Shown here piece by piece: positions 1-6,801 of a stretch of DNA of 15,372 nucleotides (positions are counted from its first letter, which is position 1; every line of letters begins with the position of its first letter). The notes under the pieces are model-generated. The model did not search any database. It saw nothing but the letters and a program-made list of their open reading frames with translations, and was not told the DNA's origin. The position numbers and the translations under genes were made by a program. The stretch covers positions 1-15,372 of the forward strand of contig CAXYVC010000060.1 of NCBI GenBank assembly GCA_964292295.1. The letters run 5' to 3'. This stretch comes from CAXYVC01 sp964292295 (lineage in GTDB: Bacteria; Acidobacteriota; Holophagae; Holophagales; Holophagaceae).

Positions 1-50
1 GCCGCGATCCGCCTGACGACGGGATCGGGCAGGATGCGGATCCTCGGCAT
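1..50 (-). CDS. mutL: DNA mismatch repair protein MutL, N-terminal end only (runs off left edge)
   Basis: Read on the minus strand from the ATG at 50, the frame gives MPRIRILPDPVVRRIAA before the window ends. This matches the start of the MutL family, whose first motif has the form I-R-x-L-P-x-x-V-x-x-x-IAAGEV and belongs to the GHKL ATPase fold. MutL couples MutS mismatch recognition to strand incision and repair in the cytoplasm. The start is well supported: GAGGAG (57-62, minus strand) lies 6 nt upstream of the ATG. Only 17 residues are visible, so the ATPase motifs, the C-terminal domain and the intactness of the gene cannot be judged. The gene is divergent from the transporter at 243. 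A second, diverged copy of these codons lies upstream at 140-189. Confidence 0.72.
   Translation of the reverse strand, partial: MPRIRILPDPVVRRIA
1..50. repeat. Direct repeat, copy 1 (mutL start codons)
   Basis: Bases 1-50 match 140-189 at 47 of 50 positions, with differences at 16, 24 and 35. The repeat period is 139 bp. Similarity stops sharply at the ATG (base 50). Because this copy is cut by the window edge, the full repeat may be longer than 50 bp. Confidence 0.9.
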
Positions 51-56
51 GGCGGG

Positions 57-62
57 CTCCTC
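57..62 (-). promoter_or_regulatory. Shine-Dalgarno site of mutL, overlapping the upstream-frame stop
   Basis: On the minus strand this reads GAGGAG, 6 nt before the mutL ATG. It follows directly on the TGA stop (63-61) of the 42-codon upstream frame, so the string TGAGGAG shares its G and A. Ribosomes finishing the upstream frame would stop on this site. It is what favours the ATG at 50 over the ATG at 189 as the true mutL start. Confidence 0.6.
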
Positions 63-108
63 AGGCCCCGGTGCGGCGTGCGGGCCGTGGCCTCCAGTCC
101 CCATGGTG

Positions 109-134
109 CCGTGACGCCCTGCGTCCCGTCACGG
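109..134 (-). promoter_or_regulatory. Possible hairpin inside the mutL upstream frame
   Basis: CCGTGAC (109-115) and GTCACGG (128-134) are perfect 7-bp complements around a 12-nt loop. The hairpin lies within the transcribed leader of mutL if transcription starts upstream of 189. It has no following T-run, so it does not look like a standard terminator. A role in leader control is only a guess. Confidence 0.3.
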
Positions 135-139
135 GGCCC

Positions 140-189
140 GCCGCGATCCGCCTGGCGACGGGGTCGGGCAGGAGGCGGATCCTCGGCAT
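140..189. repeat. Direct repeat, copy 2 (duplicated mutL start codons)
   Basis: Second copy of the 50-bp repeat, in the same orientation as copy 1. It contains a 9-bp inverted repeat, GATCCGCCT and AGGCGGATC, separated by about 19 nt. That inverted repeat is weaker in copy 1 (7 bp) and probably reflects the Ile/Arg codons at both ends of the motif. Confidence 0.9.
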
Positions 190-242
190 ATCCCTCGCGT
201 CTACCGGAGAGCGCCGCCGGCACCGGGGTGGCATGCTAGGGC

Positions 243-1874
243 ATGCTTCAGCTCCTGGCCTCCCAGCCCCTGATCCTGCTCTTTGCCGTGGTGGCGGTGG
301 GCGTGCCCGTGGGCAAGCTGAAGGTGGCGGGCACCTCCCTTGGGCTTTCGGCGGTGCTCTTCGCCGGCATGGCCTTCGGGGCCCTGGACCCGCGCCTGCG
401 CCTGCCGGATGCGGTGACGCACCTGGGGCTGGCGATCTTTCTCTACTGCCTGGGGCTGGCCAGCGCCCGGGGCTTCTTCCAGGCCTTCCGCAGCGGCTCG
501 GCCCTGCGGCAGAACCTGCTGGCGGCCTCGGCCCTGCTCCTGGCCGCCCTGGCCTCGGCCCTGCTGGGCCGCTGGGCGGGCCTGAACCCCCTGGAGATCG
601 CGGGCCTCTACTCGGGGGCGGGCAGCAACGCCTCCTCGCTGGCGGCCGTCATGGACCAGGGCCGCGCCCTGCACCTGGGCCGCAGCCTGGGGGACGCGGC
701 GGTGGCCTACGCCCTCTCCTTCCCCGCGGGCATCCTGGGGCCGATGCTCGCCTACGTGGCGGCCCAGCGCTTCTTCCGCGTGGACCTGTCCCAGGAGGCG
801 CAGCACCAGCCGGGCTTCCGCCCCGTCCAGGAGCAGCTGGAGGCCTGGACCTTCCGGGTGACGAACCCGGAGGCCGAGGGCCTCTCCAAGCGGGACGTGG
901 TGGCGCGCCTGGGCGTGCCCCTCGTCATGGGGCGCATCCTGCGCCGGGCGGAATACCACGTGCCCACCTCCGCCACCCGTCTGGAGCGCGAGGACCTGGT
1001 GGTCTTCGTGGGGGCGGAGGCGGACCTGCGCAAGCTGGAACCCCTGCTGGGGGAGCACAGCCCCCACGAGATCGACCGCCGGGGCCTCGAGGCCTACGAG
1101 AACTTCCGCTTCTTCGTCTCCAGCGAGCGCGCTGTGGGGCGCCCCCTGCGGGAGCTGCGCCTGCCTTCAGGCAGGGGCGCCGTGGTCACGCGGGTGCGCC
1201 GGGGGGACCAGGTCTTCGTGCCGGACGGCGCCACCACGCTGGAGCTGGGCGACCGGGTGCGCGTGGTGGCCCTGCGGGGCCTGCGCAAGGAGCTCTCCGC
1301 CCTCTTCGGAGACTCCTACCGGGCGAGCAGCGAGGGGGACTTCCTCACCTTCAGCCTGGGCCTCGCGGCGGGGCTCGCCCTCGGCCAGCTGCCCATCCCG
1401 CTCCCCGGCGGCATGGGCTTCCGCCTGGGCATCTCGGGCGGCCCGCTCATGGCCGGCCTGCTGCTGGGCCACTTCCGGCGCGTGGGCCCCTGGACCTTCG
1501 GCGTCCCCTACGCCGCCAGCGTTTCCATGCGCCAGCTGGGCCTGATCGTCTTCTTCGCGGGCGCGGGCACCGTGGCGGGCGCGGCCCTGCCAGGCCTCCG
1601 CGCGGGCACCGTGCTCGCCTTCCTGGGACTCGGCACCGCGGTGGCCCTGCTGGTGAGCGCGGTGGTGCTCCTGTGGGGGCATCGGCGCATGGGGCTCTCC
1701 CTCAACGAGCTGGGCGGCGTGCTCGCCGCCACCCAGACCCAATCCTCCCTGCTGGACTTCGCGGAGGCCCAGACCCGGAACGACCTCCCCGCCCAGAGCT
1801 ACGCCGTGGTCTACCCCCTGGCCACCGTGCTCAAGCTGGTGCTGGCCCAGCTGCTGCTCATCCGCCTGGTCTGA
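243..1874 (+). CDS. AspT/YidE-family putative transporter with two TrkA-C domains
   Basis: A 543-residue inner-membrane protein with the layout of the aspartate:alanine exchanger (AAE) family: a hydrophobic half (residues about 8-176), two soluble TrkA-C (RCK_C) regulatory domains (about 200-272 and 288-357), then a second hydrophobic half (about 367-540). The halves carry the family's paired motifs: GLYSGAGSNASSLAA with a later FPAGILGPML in the first, and GVLAATQTQSSLLDFA with YAVVYPLATVLKLVLAQLL in the second. Members exchange amino or other carboxylic acids; most, including YidE and YbjL, have no proven substrate. The ATG at 243 has only a weak AGGG nearby. The stop is followed at once by the strong ribosome-binding site of cysteine synthase, so the two are probably one transcript. 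That would fit a sulfur amino acid or precursor as substrate, but this is inference. Confidence 0.85.
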   Translation: MLQLLASQPLILLFAVVAVGVPVGKLKVAGTSLGLSAVLFAGMAFGALDPRLRLPDAVTHLGLAIFLYCLGLASARGFFQAFRSGSALRQNLLAASALLLAALASALLGRWAGLNPLEIAGLYSGAGSNASSLAAVMDQGRALHLGRSLGDAAVAYALSFPAGILGPMLAYVAAQRFFRVDLSQEAQHQPGFRPVQEQLEAWTFRVTNPEAEGLSKRDVVARLGVPLVMGRILRRAEYHVPTSATRLEREDLVVFVGAEADLRKLEPLLGEHSPHEIDRRGLEAYENFRFFVSSERAVGRPLRELRLPSGRGAVVTRVRRGDQVFVPDGATTLELGDRVRVVALRGLRKELSALFGDSYRASSEGDFLTFSLGLAAGLALGQLPIPLPGGMGFRLGISGGPLMAGLLLGHFRRVGPWTFGVPYAASVSMRQLGLIVFFAGAGTVAGAALPGLRAGTVLAFLGLGTAVALLVSAVVLLWGHRRMGLSLNELGGVLAATQTQSSLLDFAEAQTRNDLPAQSYAVVYPLATVLKLVLAQLLLIRLV

Positions 1875-1886
1875 AGGAGGCTTCCC

Positions 1887-2813
1887 ATGCGAGCCCTGCG
1901 CGCCGAGCATGTCTGCGACCTGATCGGAAGCACGCCCGTCGTGCGCCTGAACCGCGTCGTGCCCCCGGGCAGCGCCGCCGTGTACCTGAAGCTGGAGAGC
2001 TTCAACCCCGGTGGTTCCGTGAAGGACCGCGTGGCCCTGGCGCTGGTGCGGGACGCCGAGGCCAGGGGGCGCTTGAGGCCGGGCATGCGCCTGCTGGAGG
2101 CCACCAGCGGCAACACCGGCGTGGGGCTGGCCCTCGTGGGCGCGGCCCTGGGCTACGGCGTCACCCTGGTCATGCCTGACACCATGACGCAGGAGCGGCG
2201 GGCGCTCCTGAAGGCCTACGGGGCCGAGCTCGTCCTCACGCCGGGCGGAGAGGGCATGAAGGGCGCCGTGGCGCGGGCGGAGGCCATGGCCGCCGCGGAC
2301 CCGCGCTACCTCCCCGTGCGCCAGTTCGAGAACCCCGCCAACCCGGAAGCCCACCGGCAGAGCACCGCCCTGGAGCTCCTGGAGCAGCTTCCAGAGCTGG
2401 ACGCCTTCGTGGCGGGCGTGGGGACGGGAGGCACCCTGAGCGGGGTGGCGTCGGTCCTCGCCGCACGGAAGCCCGGCGTGCGCGTGGTGGCGGTGGAGCC
2501 CGCGGAATCCCCCCTGCTCTCCACCGGCCAGGCGGGCCCCCACGGCATCCAGGGCATCGGCGCCAACTTCGTCCCTCAGGTTCTCGACCGGAAAGCCTGC
2601 ACCCGGATCGAAACGGTCACCACCGCGCAGGCTGTTGCCATGGCGCGCCGCCTGGCCCGGGAGGAAGGCCTGCTGGGCGGCATCTCCAGCGGTGCCGCCG
2701 CCCACGCCGCCCTGAAGGTCGCCGCGGAGCTGGGCGCAGGCCACACCGTGGCGGCCGTCCTCTGCGACACCGGCGAGCGCTACCTCAGCCACCCCGTCTA
2801 TTCGGAAGCCTGA
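1887..2813 (+). CDS. cysK: Cysteine synthase A (O-acetylserine sulfhydrylase)
   Basis: A 308-residue, PLP-dependent, cytoplasmic enzyme that makes cysteine from O-acetylserine and sulfide. The PLP lysine is K46 in NPGGSVKDR. The substrate loop TSGNTG is at 73-78, the phosphate-binding GVGTGGT at 177-183, and the serine contacting the pyridine ring lies in GISSGA (265-270). The segment TMTQERRALLKAYGAELVLT and the later GPHGIQGIGANF match CysK rather than CysM or cystathionine beta-synthase, and the length is normal for the family. An AAGGAGG site lies 6 nt before the ATG. The gene starts 12 bp after the transporter stop, so the two are likely co-transcribed, and a strong hairpin follows. I see no serine acetyltransferase gene nearby. 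Confidence 0.95.
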   Translation: MRALRAEHVCDLIGSTPVVRLNRVVPPGSAAVYLKLESFNPGGSVKDRVALALVRDAEARGRLRPGMRLLEATSGNTGVGLALVGAALGYGVTLVMPDTMTQERRALLKAYGAELVLTPGGEGMKGAVARAEAMAAADPRYLPVRQFENPANPEAHRQSTALELLEQLPELDAFVAGVGTGGTLSGVASVLAARKPGVRVVAVEPAESPLLSTGQAGPHGIQGIGANFVPQVLDRKACTRIETVTTAQAVAMARRLAREEGLLGGISSGAAAHAALKVAAELGAGHTVAAVLCDTGERYLSHPVYSEA

Positions 2814-2819
2814 CGCGCG

Positions 2820-2843
2820 GACGGCCCGCCGAAGCGGGCCGTC
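2820..2843. terminator. Strong hairpin terminator between convergent cysK and the nucleoside phosphorylase gene
   Basis: A perfect 10-bp stem, GACGGCCCGC and GCGGGCCGTC, closes on a CGAA tetraloop. It begins 7 bp after the cysK stop and ends 20 bp before the stop of the opposing gene, so it can serve both strands. There is no clear T-run on either side, as is common in GC-rich genomes. Confidence 0.65.
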
Positions 2844-2844
2844 T

Positions 2845-2861
2845 GAACCAGAAAGCGGTTC
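2845..2861. terminator. Second small hairpin, possible minus-strand terminator part
   Basis: GAACC (2845-2849) and GGTTC (2857-2861) form a 5-bp stem around a 7-nt loop, directly beside the stronger hairpin. Minus-strand transcripts would meet it first, 3 bp after the phosphorylase stop. It is weak alone and may simply add to the main terminator. Confidence 0.25.
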
Positions 2862-2863
2862 CC

Positions 2864-3679
2864 CTACAGGGCCAAATCGCGCACGAAGCGGCGCACCAGG
2901 GCCTCGAAGCGGGCGGCGGCGGCGGCGCCCGCCTCCAGCACCTCCGCGTGGGTGAGGGGCTGGGGCAGCATGCCGGCGGCCATGTTGCACAGGCAGCTGA
3001 TGCCCGCGACCTTCATGCCCTCGTGCCGGGCCACGATCACCTCGGGCACGGTGCTCATGCCCACCGCGTCCGCTCCCAGGGCGCGGAAGGCGCGGATCTC
3101 CGCCGGCGTTTCGAAGCTGGGCCCCGTGACCGCAAGGTAGACGCCCTCCTGCAGGCGCTGGCCCACGGCCGCAGCGGCGGCATGGATCTGGGCGCGCAGG
3201 CCCTTGTCGTAGACCTCGGTCATGTCCACGAAGCGGGGCCCCGGCTCCACGTTGGGACCGATGAGCGCGTTGGTGCCCTGGAGGTTGATGTGGTCACTGA
3301 TGAGCATCAGGTCGCCCACCTGGTAGTTCCAGTTCACGGCCCCGGCAGCATTCGTGTGCAGCACCGCCTTCACGCCCAGCCGGCCGTAGAGGCGCATGGG
3401 GGCCGTGCACAGGGCCATGGGGTTGCCCTCGTAGAAGTGGAAGCGCCCCGCCTGGAGCAGCACCTTCCGTCCCTCCAGCTCGCAGAAGATCATCTTCCCC
3501 GCGTGGCCCAGGACGGTCTGCTTCGGGAAACCCGGGATGTCCGTGAAGGGGATCGCGGTCCCCGCCAGGGCCTCGGGGCAGGTGGCCAGCTGGCCCAGGC
3601 CGGAGCCCAGGACGATGGCCAGATCGGGAACGAAGGGGGCGCGGTTCTTCAACGCCTCGAAGGCGGCTTCGAGCTGCAT
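2864..3679 (-). CDS. Purine nucleoside phosphorylase, trimeric inosine/guanosine type
   Basis: A 271-residue cytoplasmic enzyme of purine salvage that splits inosine, guanosine and their deoxy forms with phosphate. Family motifs run in order: phosphate-binding LGSGLG (24-29), AGRFHFYEG (77-85), HTNAAGAVN (108-116), GPSFETPAEIR (186-196) with the purine-contacting Glu at 190, DAVGMSTVPE (204-213), and CNMAAGM with Asn at 232, which corresponds to the Asn that selects 6-oxopurines. This marks the trimeric class (PunA/mammalian type) and not hexameric DeoD. A GGAG lies 7 nt before the ATG. The gene follows the lipoprotein gene by 22 bp on the same strand and may share its transcript. Confidence 0.95.
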   Translation of the reverse strand: MQLEAAFEALKNRAPFVPDLAIVLGSGLGQLATCPEALAGTAIPFTDIPGFPKQTVLGHAGKMIFCELEGRKVLLQAGRFHFYEGNPMALCTAPMRLYGRLGVKAVLHTNAAGAVNWNYQVGDLMLISDHINLQGTNALIGPNVEPGPRFVDMTEVYDKGLRAQIHAAAAAVGQRLQEGVYLAVTGPSFETPAEIRAFRALGADAVGMSTVPEVIVARHEGMKVAGISCLCNMAAGMLPQPLTHAEVLEAGAAAAARFEALVRRFVRDLAL

Positions 3680-3701
3680 GGGATGCTCCGGATGTCAGGA
3701 C

Positions 3702-5582
3702 CTAGGCGTGGGGCGCCTTGCGGAGGGTCAGGGTCACGGCCTGGTCGGCCACCAGCGCGGAGGGGCTCAGGAGGCGCACCCGCACCAGCACCGTCGGTGG
3801 TTTATCCGCATTCCCCACCAGGGACTTGATGTTCTTGGAGAGGTCCCAGGGATCCGCAGGGGTGCTCGCATCGAAGGTGAGCGTCTCCTTGCCGATCTTC
3901 ACCTCGATCTTGCTGCCCGCGGGCGGCAGGGGCGTCACGTCCACGTAGTAGTCGGGGTCCGCCTTCAGGGTGAACTGGGCCCGGAAGACCTCGCCCTTGC
4001 TGGCATTGGGATAGCTTCCGTCCTCCAGGGCGTGGGCCTTGGCCATGCCCAGGGTGAAGGGAGCCATGGCGCCGCTGGGGTCCACACCCCAGGCCGTGCG
4101 GAACACCAGGGTGCTGGTTCCCGTGGGCCGCGGCCAGGTGATCCCGTACTCATCCGTGAGGAGCTTGAGGTGGGCATCCGTGAAGATGTCCTTCAGATTC
4201 ACGGGCTCGCCGTTGGCCTGGCTGTCCTGCAGGCGGTCCAGCAGATCGTAGATGGTGATGAGGTCGGTGGTGGAGGCTGACAGGCTCTTGGCCACACAGG
4301 GGAAGAAGCGCAGGAAGGCCTTGGGATCGATCTTGGCCCAGCCCGTAGGCGTGTCCTCCAGGGGCGTCAGGGTGCTTCCGCTCAGGGTGCCGTTGGCGTA
4401 CCGCAGCAGCTCCCAGCCCAGCTTCGCCATGGCCGGGGCGCTGTGGATGTCCTTCGGGAGGCTCCCCAGGCTCCGCACGTCGTGCACCACCGGCGCGCCG
4501 GCGTTGAGGTCCGCCAGGTAGGGGGACTTCAGCAGGTTGGCGGCCATGAGTTCGGGCAGGCCCATCACCAGCGCAAGATCAGGGCTCAGGTCCACCTGGT
4601 CGCTGCCGACTTCCGGGGAGGCCCAGCCCCGGGCCCGGAAGGGCGGAAGCTCGGCGTAGCCCTGGGTGACCTGGGCGTTGCGACCCCACAGGGTGTAGAG
4701 CACGGCCTCGTCCCAGGCGTCGTCATTGTCGACCGCACCCCGGATCGCCCCCACGTACTGGAAGCCCAGGGCCGTGTAGGCCATGGGGTAGGCGTTCTTG
4801 TCATATTCCACGAAGGTGCCCCGGGTATCACTGACTCCGGGCCGGTAGTGCAGGTTCAGCGTCGCGCCCAGGCCCGGATCGCCGTAGAGAGACGAAAAGG
4901 CCTGGAGCGAATGGAGGATGGCCAGCACCCGGGAGCCGGTGGGACTGCTCTCCAGGACGGCCTCCGAAGCCCGGGTGGTGCCCGGAGGGCAGATCCACCA
5001 GGAGGTATCCTTCGTGACCTCGAAATCCAGGGTGGTCTTGGCGTTCAGCACGGACGCGGGCAGCGTCACCCCGGCCGGCGTGCTGCCGTCGGGGGCCTTG
5101 CGCAGGGCGTACTGGGCGCGCTCCAGCAGGAGGGTGGAGCTGGCCAGGCCCGCGGGGTCCGCCACGAGCTTGACCGTGGCAGAGCTGCCGGTCCAGCTGC
5201 CCAGGACCTCGACACAGTAGGTACCGCCCTTGGCGAGGGAAAAGCTGTACTTGCCGTTGCTGTCGGTGACCCCCGACCCGGCCAGGGTCCACACCGTGGT
5301 CTTGGTGCCGTCGGCCTGGGTCTCCTCCTCGGCCTTCAGGGCCCGCACGGTAATGCCCACGGACACCTGCTTGGTGAAGTTGGCGACGGTGCTGTCCAGC
5401 CCCGTGGGCACGCCGTTGGCGTCCTTCAGGAGCGGCTGCTTCATGAAGCTGACGGTGCCCGACAGGGTGACCTTCTCCTCTTCGCTGCTGCTCTTTTTGT
5501 TGCCCCCGCCACAACCCAGAGCCAGACAGGCCAGGAGGGTCGGGAGCGCCAGGAAGCGCCAAGATCCAAGCTGAAACGCCAT
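3702..5582 (-). CDS. Large lipoprotein of unknown function with an Ig-like N-terminal domain
   Basis: I start this at the ATG at 5582 (626 residues) because GAGGT lies 4 nt upstream. An in-frame ATG at 5600 adds six residues but has no such site. Residues 1-23 form a signal peptide ending in CLALG before Cys24, an acceptable though not ideal lipobox, followed by a short Ser/Glu linker. Residues about 38-140 look like a beta-sandwich of the carboxypeptidase-regulatory type, with GVTDSNGKYSFSL as its hallmark strand pair. The middle (about 210-305) has the layout I associate with a secreted zinc peptidase, ending DDAWDEAVLYTLWGRNAQ at 287-304 where HExxH would be expected, but no zinc ligand remains. 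The last 130 residues look beta-rich. It is probably envelope-anchored. I do not recognise a function. Confidence 0.8.
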   Translation of the reverse strand: MAFQLGSWRFLALPTLLACLALGCGGGNKKSSSEEEKVTLSGTVSFMKQPLLKDANGVPTGLDSTVANFTKQVSVGITVRALKAEEETQADGTKTTVWTLAGSGVTDSNGKYSFSLAKGGTYCVEVLGSWTGSSATVKLVADPAGLASSTLLLERAQYALRKAPDGSTPAGVTLPASVLNAKTTLDFEVTKDTSWWICPPGTTRASEAVLESSPTGSRVLAILHSLQAFSSLYGDPGLGATLNLHYRPGVSDTRGTFVEYDKNAYPMAYTALGFQYVGAIRGAVDNDDAWDEAVLYTLWGRNAQVTQGYAELPPFRARGWASPEVGSDQVDLSPDLALVMGLPELMAANLLKSPYLADLNAGAPVVHDVRSLGSLPKDIHSAPAMAKLGWELLRYANGTLSGSTLTPLEDTPTGWAKIDPKAFLRFFPCVAKSLSASTTDLITIYDLLDRLQDSQANGEPVNLKDIFTDAHLKLLTDEYGITWPRPTGTSTLVFRTAWGVDPSGAMAPFTLGMAKAHALEDGSYPNASKGEVFRAQFTLKADPDYYVDVTPLPPAGSKIEVKIGKETLTFDASTPADPWDLSKNIKSLVGNADKPPTVLVRVRLLSPSALVADQAVTLTLRKAPHA

Positions 5583-5661
5583 CTTTACCTCGTCAGGCAT
5601 GCCAAAAGCCCAAGCCTAGCACGCCCATGCGGCCAGACCTGCGCGAAACGCCGTGGATAGG

Positions 5662-5676
5662 GTGCGCCAAAGGGGC
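5662..5676 (-). terminator. Weak hairpin after the M23 peptidase gene
   Basis: GCGCC (5662-5666) and GGCGC (5672-5676) form a 5-bp stem with a 5-nt loop, lying about 32 bp past the stop of the M23 gene on the minus strand. It is short and has no clear T-run. Readthrough into the lipoprotein gene is quite possible. Confidence 0.2.
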
Positions 5677-5707
5677 GCCACGTCCCCGGACAATCCTGGA
5701 ATGCGCC

Positions 5708-6715
5708 TCAGCGCCTCCGGCGACGGGCGGGCTGGACGGGCGCCGGGGGCTCCGGAGGCCCCTGGAGCAGCTCGTTCTGGGCGGCCAGTTCGGCGTCGAC
5801 CTCCTCCACCTCGTTCAGGAAGGGGAGGGGATTCCGGTGACCGCCGTCCACCCGGAGCTCGAAGTGGAGGTGGGGGCCCGTGGCATGGCCCGTGGCGCCC
5901 ACCTCGGCGATCTTCTGCCCCCGCTTCACCACGTCCCCTTCCTTCACGAAGTTCACGCGGTTGTGGGCGTAGAGGGTCACGACGCCGCTGCCGTGGTCCA
6001 GCACCACATAGTTGCCGTACTGGGGATGCCGCACGGACGTGATCACCACCCCGTCCAGGGCGGCATAGATATCCGAGCCCTTCGGCGCATTGAGGTCGAC
6101 ACCCTTGTGGCTGCCCTGGTAGCGCACCCGGACCAGCTTACGGCGCGCCTTGGCGGACCGCGTCGAAACGCGGCGCACGCGGACCGTGCGGCTGCGCATG
6201 CGGGGCCCCCAGGCACTGCTCACGGTGCGGGTCTCCACGGGCCACAGCAGGTCCAGGTGGGTCAGATCAAGTGCAGCAAAGGAAAGAGGGGCCTCGGGCA
6301 CCTGGCCGGGAAGGGGCTCCTGCCCCCCCAGCACGGGCTGGATGCTGGCCGCAAGCTGCCCCGGCGTCTGGGGCAGAGCCCCCTCCGGCACGGCGGGACG
6401 GGTTTCCGCCGGGAAGATCCCCTCCAGGTGGGTCAGCGCCTTCGGGCGGGAACCCGGCAACTCGGGAAGCGCGGCTAGCGGCGCCAGCCGGGAGAGGTCC
6501 CGGGGAGGCGCGGGTGCCTCCATGTGGGCCATGGGCTTGCGCGCCGTACGCGGGGCGGGGCGCGCCTTGGGGGCCTTGCGGACCTTCTGGGAACGATTCT
6601 TCTTCGAGGCCTTCTGCACCTTCGACGCCGAAGCCTTCTTTGCGGGCCGGGCCGCGGCGACACTGCCCCCCAGGCCGGCCAGGGCAAGCACAAGGGCGAG
6701 AGACGTCAAGCGCAT
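5708..6715 (-). CDS. Secreted M23 (LytM-type) peptidoglycan endopeptidase
   Basis: A 335-residue secreted protein. The start at 6715 opens a clear signal peptide, MRLTSLALVLALAGLGGSVA, with cleavage likely near residue 22, and GGAGGAG lies 4 nt upstream. A start 15 codons earlier (6760) would bury the signal peptide and is rejected. Residues 24-62 are very rich in Lys/Arg and are followed by a Pro/Ala-rich linker. The catalytic M23 domain covers about 155-300: zinc ligands His203 and Asp207 in HKGVD and His284 in HLHFE, with His282 as the catalytic histidine. GNYVVLDHGSGVVTLYAH and GQKIAEVGATGHATGPHLHF are typical. Such enzymes cut peptide cross-links in the cell wall or activate amidases. 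The C-terminus ends PARRRRR. The basic ends may bind the wall or acidic polymers (inference). Confidence 0.92.
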   Translation of the reverse strand: MRLTSLALVLALAGLGGSVAAARPAKKASASKVQKASKKNRSQKVRKAPKARPAPRTARKPMAHMEAPAPPRDLSRLAPLAALPELPGSRPKALTHLEGIFPAETRPAVPEGALPQTPGQLAASIQPVLGGQEPLPGQVPEAPLSFAALDLTHLDLLWPVETRTVSSAWGPRMRSRTVRVRRVSTRSAKARRKLVRVRYQGSHKGVDLNAPKGSDIYAALDGVVITSVRHPQYGNYVVLDHGSGVVTLYAHNRVNFVKEGDVVKRGQKIAEVGATGHATGPHLHFELRVDGGHRNPLPFLNEVEEVDAELAAQNELLQGPPEPPAPVQPARRRRR

Positions 6716-6801
6716 GGCACTCCTCCGGGAAGAGGGGTGAAGGAAGTCGAGGGGGGTCAACAGCCACCGTGGCCTAGCCCCGGGGACGGGCGATGGGAAG
6801 C

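Larger units (their letters stand above)
61..189 (-). pseudogene. Truncated duplicate of the mutL 5' end, or a 42-codon upstream reading frame
   Basis: The minus-strand frame from the ATG at 189 to the TGA at 63-61 encodes 42 residues. It begins MPRIRLLPDPVARRIAAG, nearly the same as the mutL start at 50 and equally close to the MutL consensus. It then continues PVTGRRAS, which can be laid against the family's EVVERPAS but has lost most of it, and ends in an Arg/Pro-rich tail unlike MutL. The sequence GAGGG before the ATG is only 2 nt away, too close for a good ribosome-binding site. I read it as a remnant of a partial 5' duplication that may now act as a leader frame. It could also be an assembly artefact. 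Confidence 0.55.

Noticed and set aside
140..189. Inverted repeat GATCCGCCT/AGGCGGATC in the left-edge repeat, at first taken as a REP-like or recombination site
   Set aside because: Both copies read as the start codons of mutL on the minus strand. The symmetry is explained by similar Ile/Arg codons at the two ends and is weaker in copy 1.
71..2179. A 702-codon open frame on the plus strand covering the transporter and part of cysK
   Set aside because: It is a Gly/Pro/Arg-rich shadow in another frame of two well-recognised genes and shows no domain of its own. Long empty frames are expected at this GC content.
1167..2990. A 607-codon minus-strand frame opposite the transporter and cysK
   Set aside because: Its composition is His/Gln/Gly-rich antisense of conserved proteins. 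No motif or start signal is visible.
4443..5660. A 405-codon plus-strand frame opposite the lipoprotein gene
   Set aside because: The minus-strand frame has a signal peptide, a ribosome-binding site and a beta-sandwich motif. The plus-strand product is Gly/His/Val-rich and featureless.
6716..6760. Earlier start of the M23 peptidase at 6760
   Set aside because: It adds 15 residues before a clear signal peptide and lacks a ribosome-binding site, whereas the ATG at 6715 has GGAGGAG.
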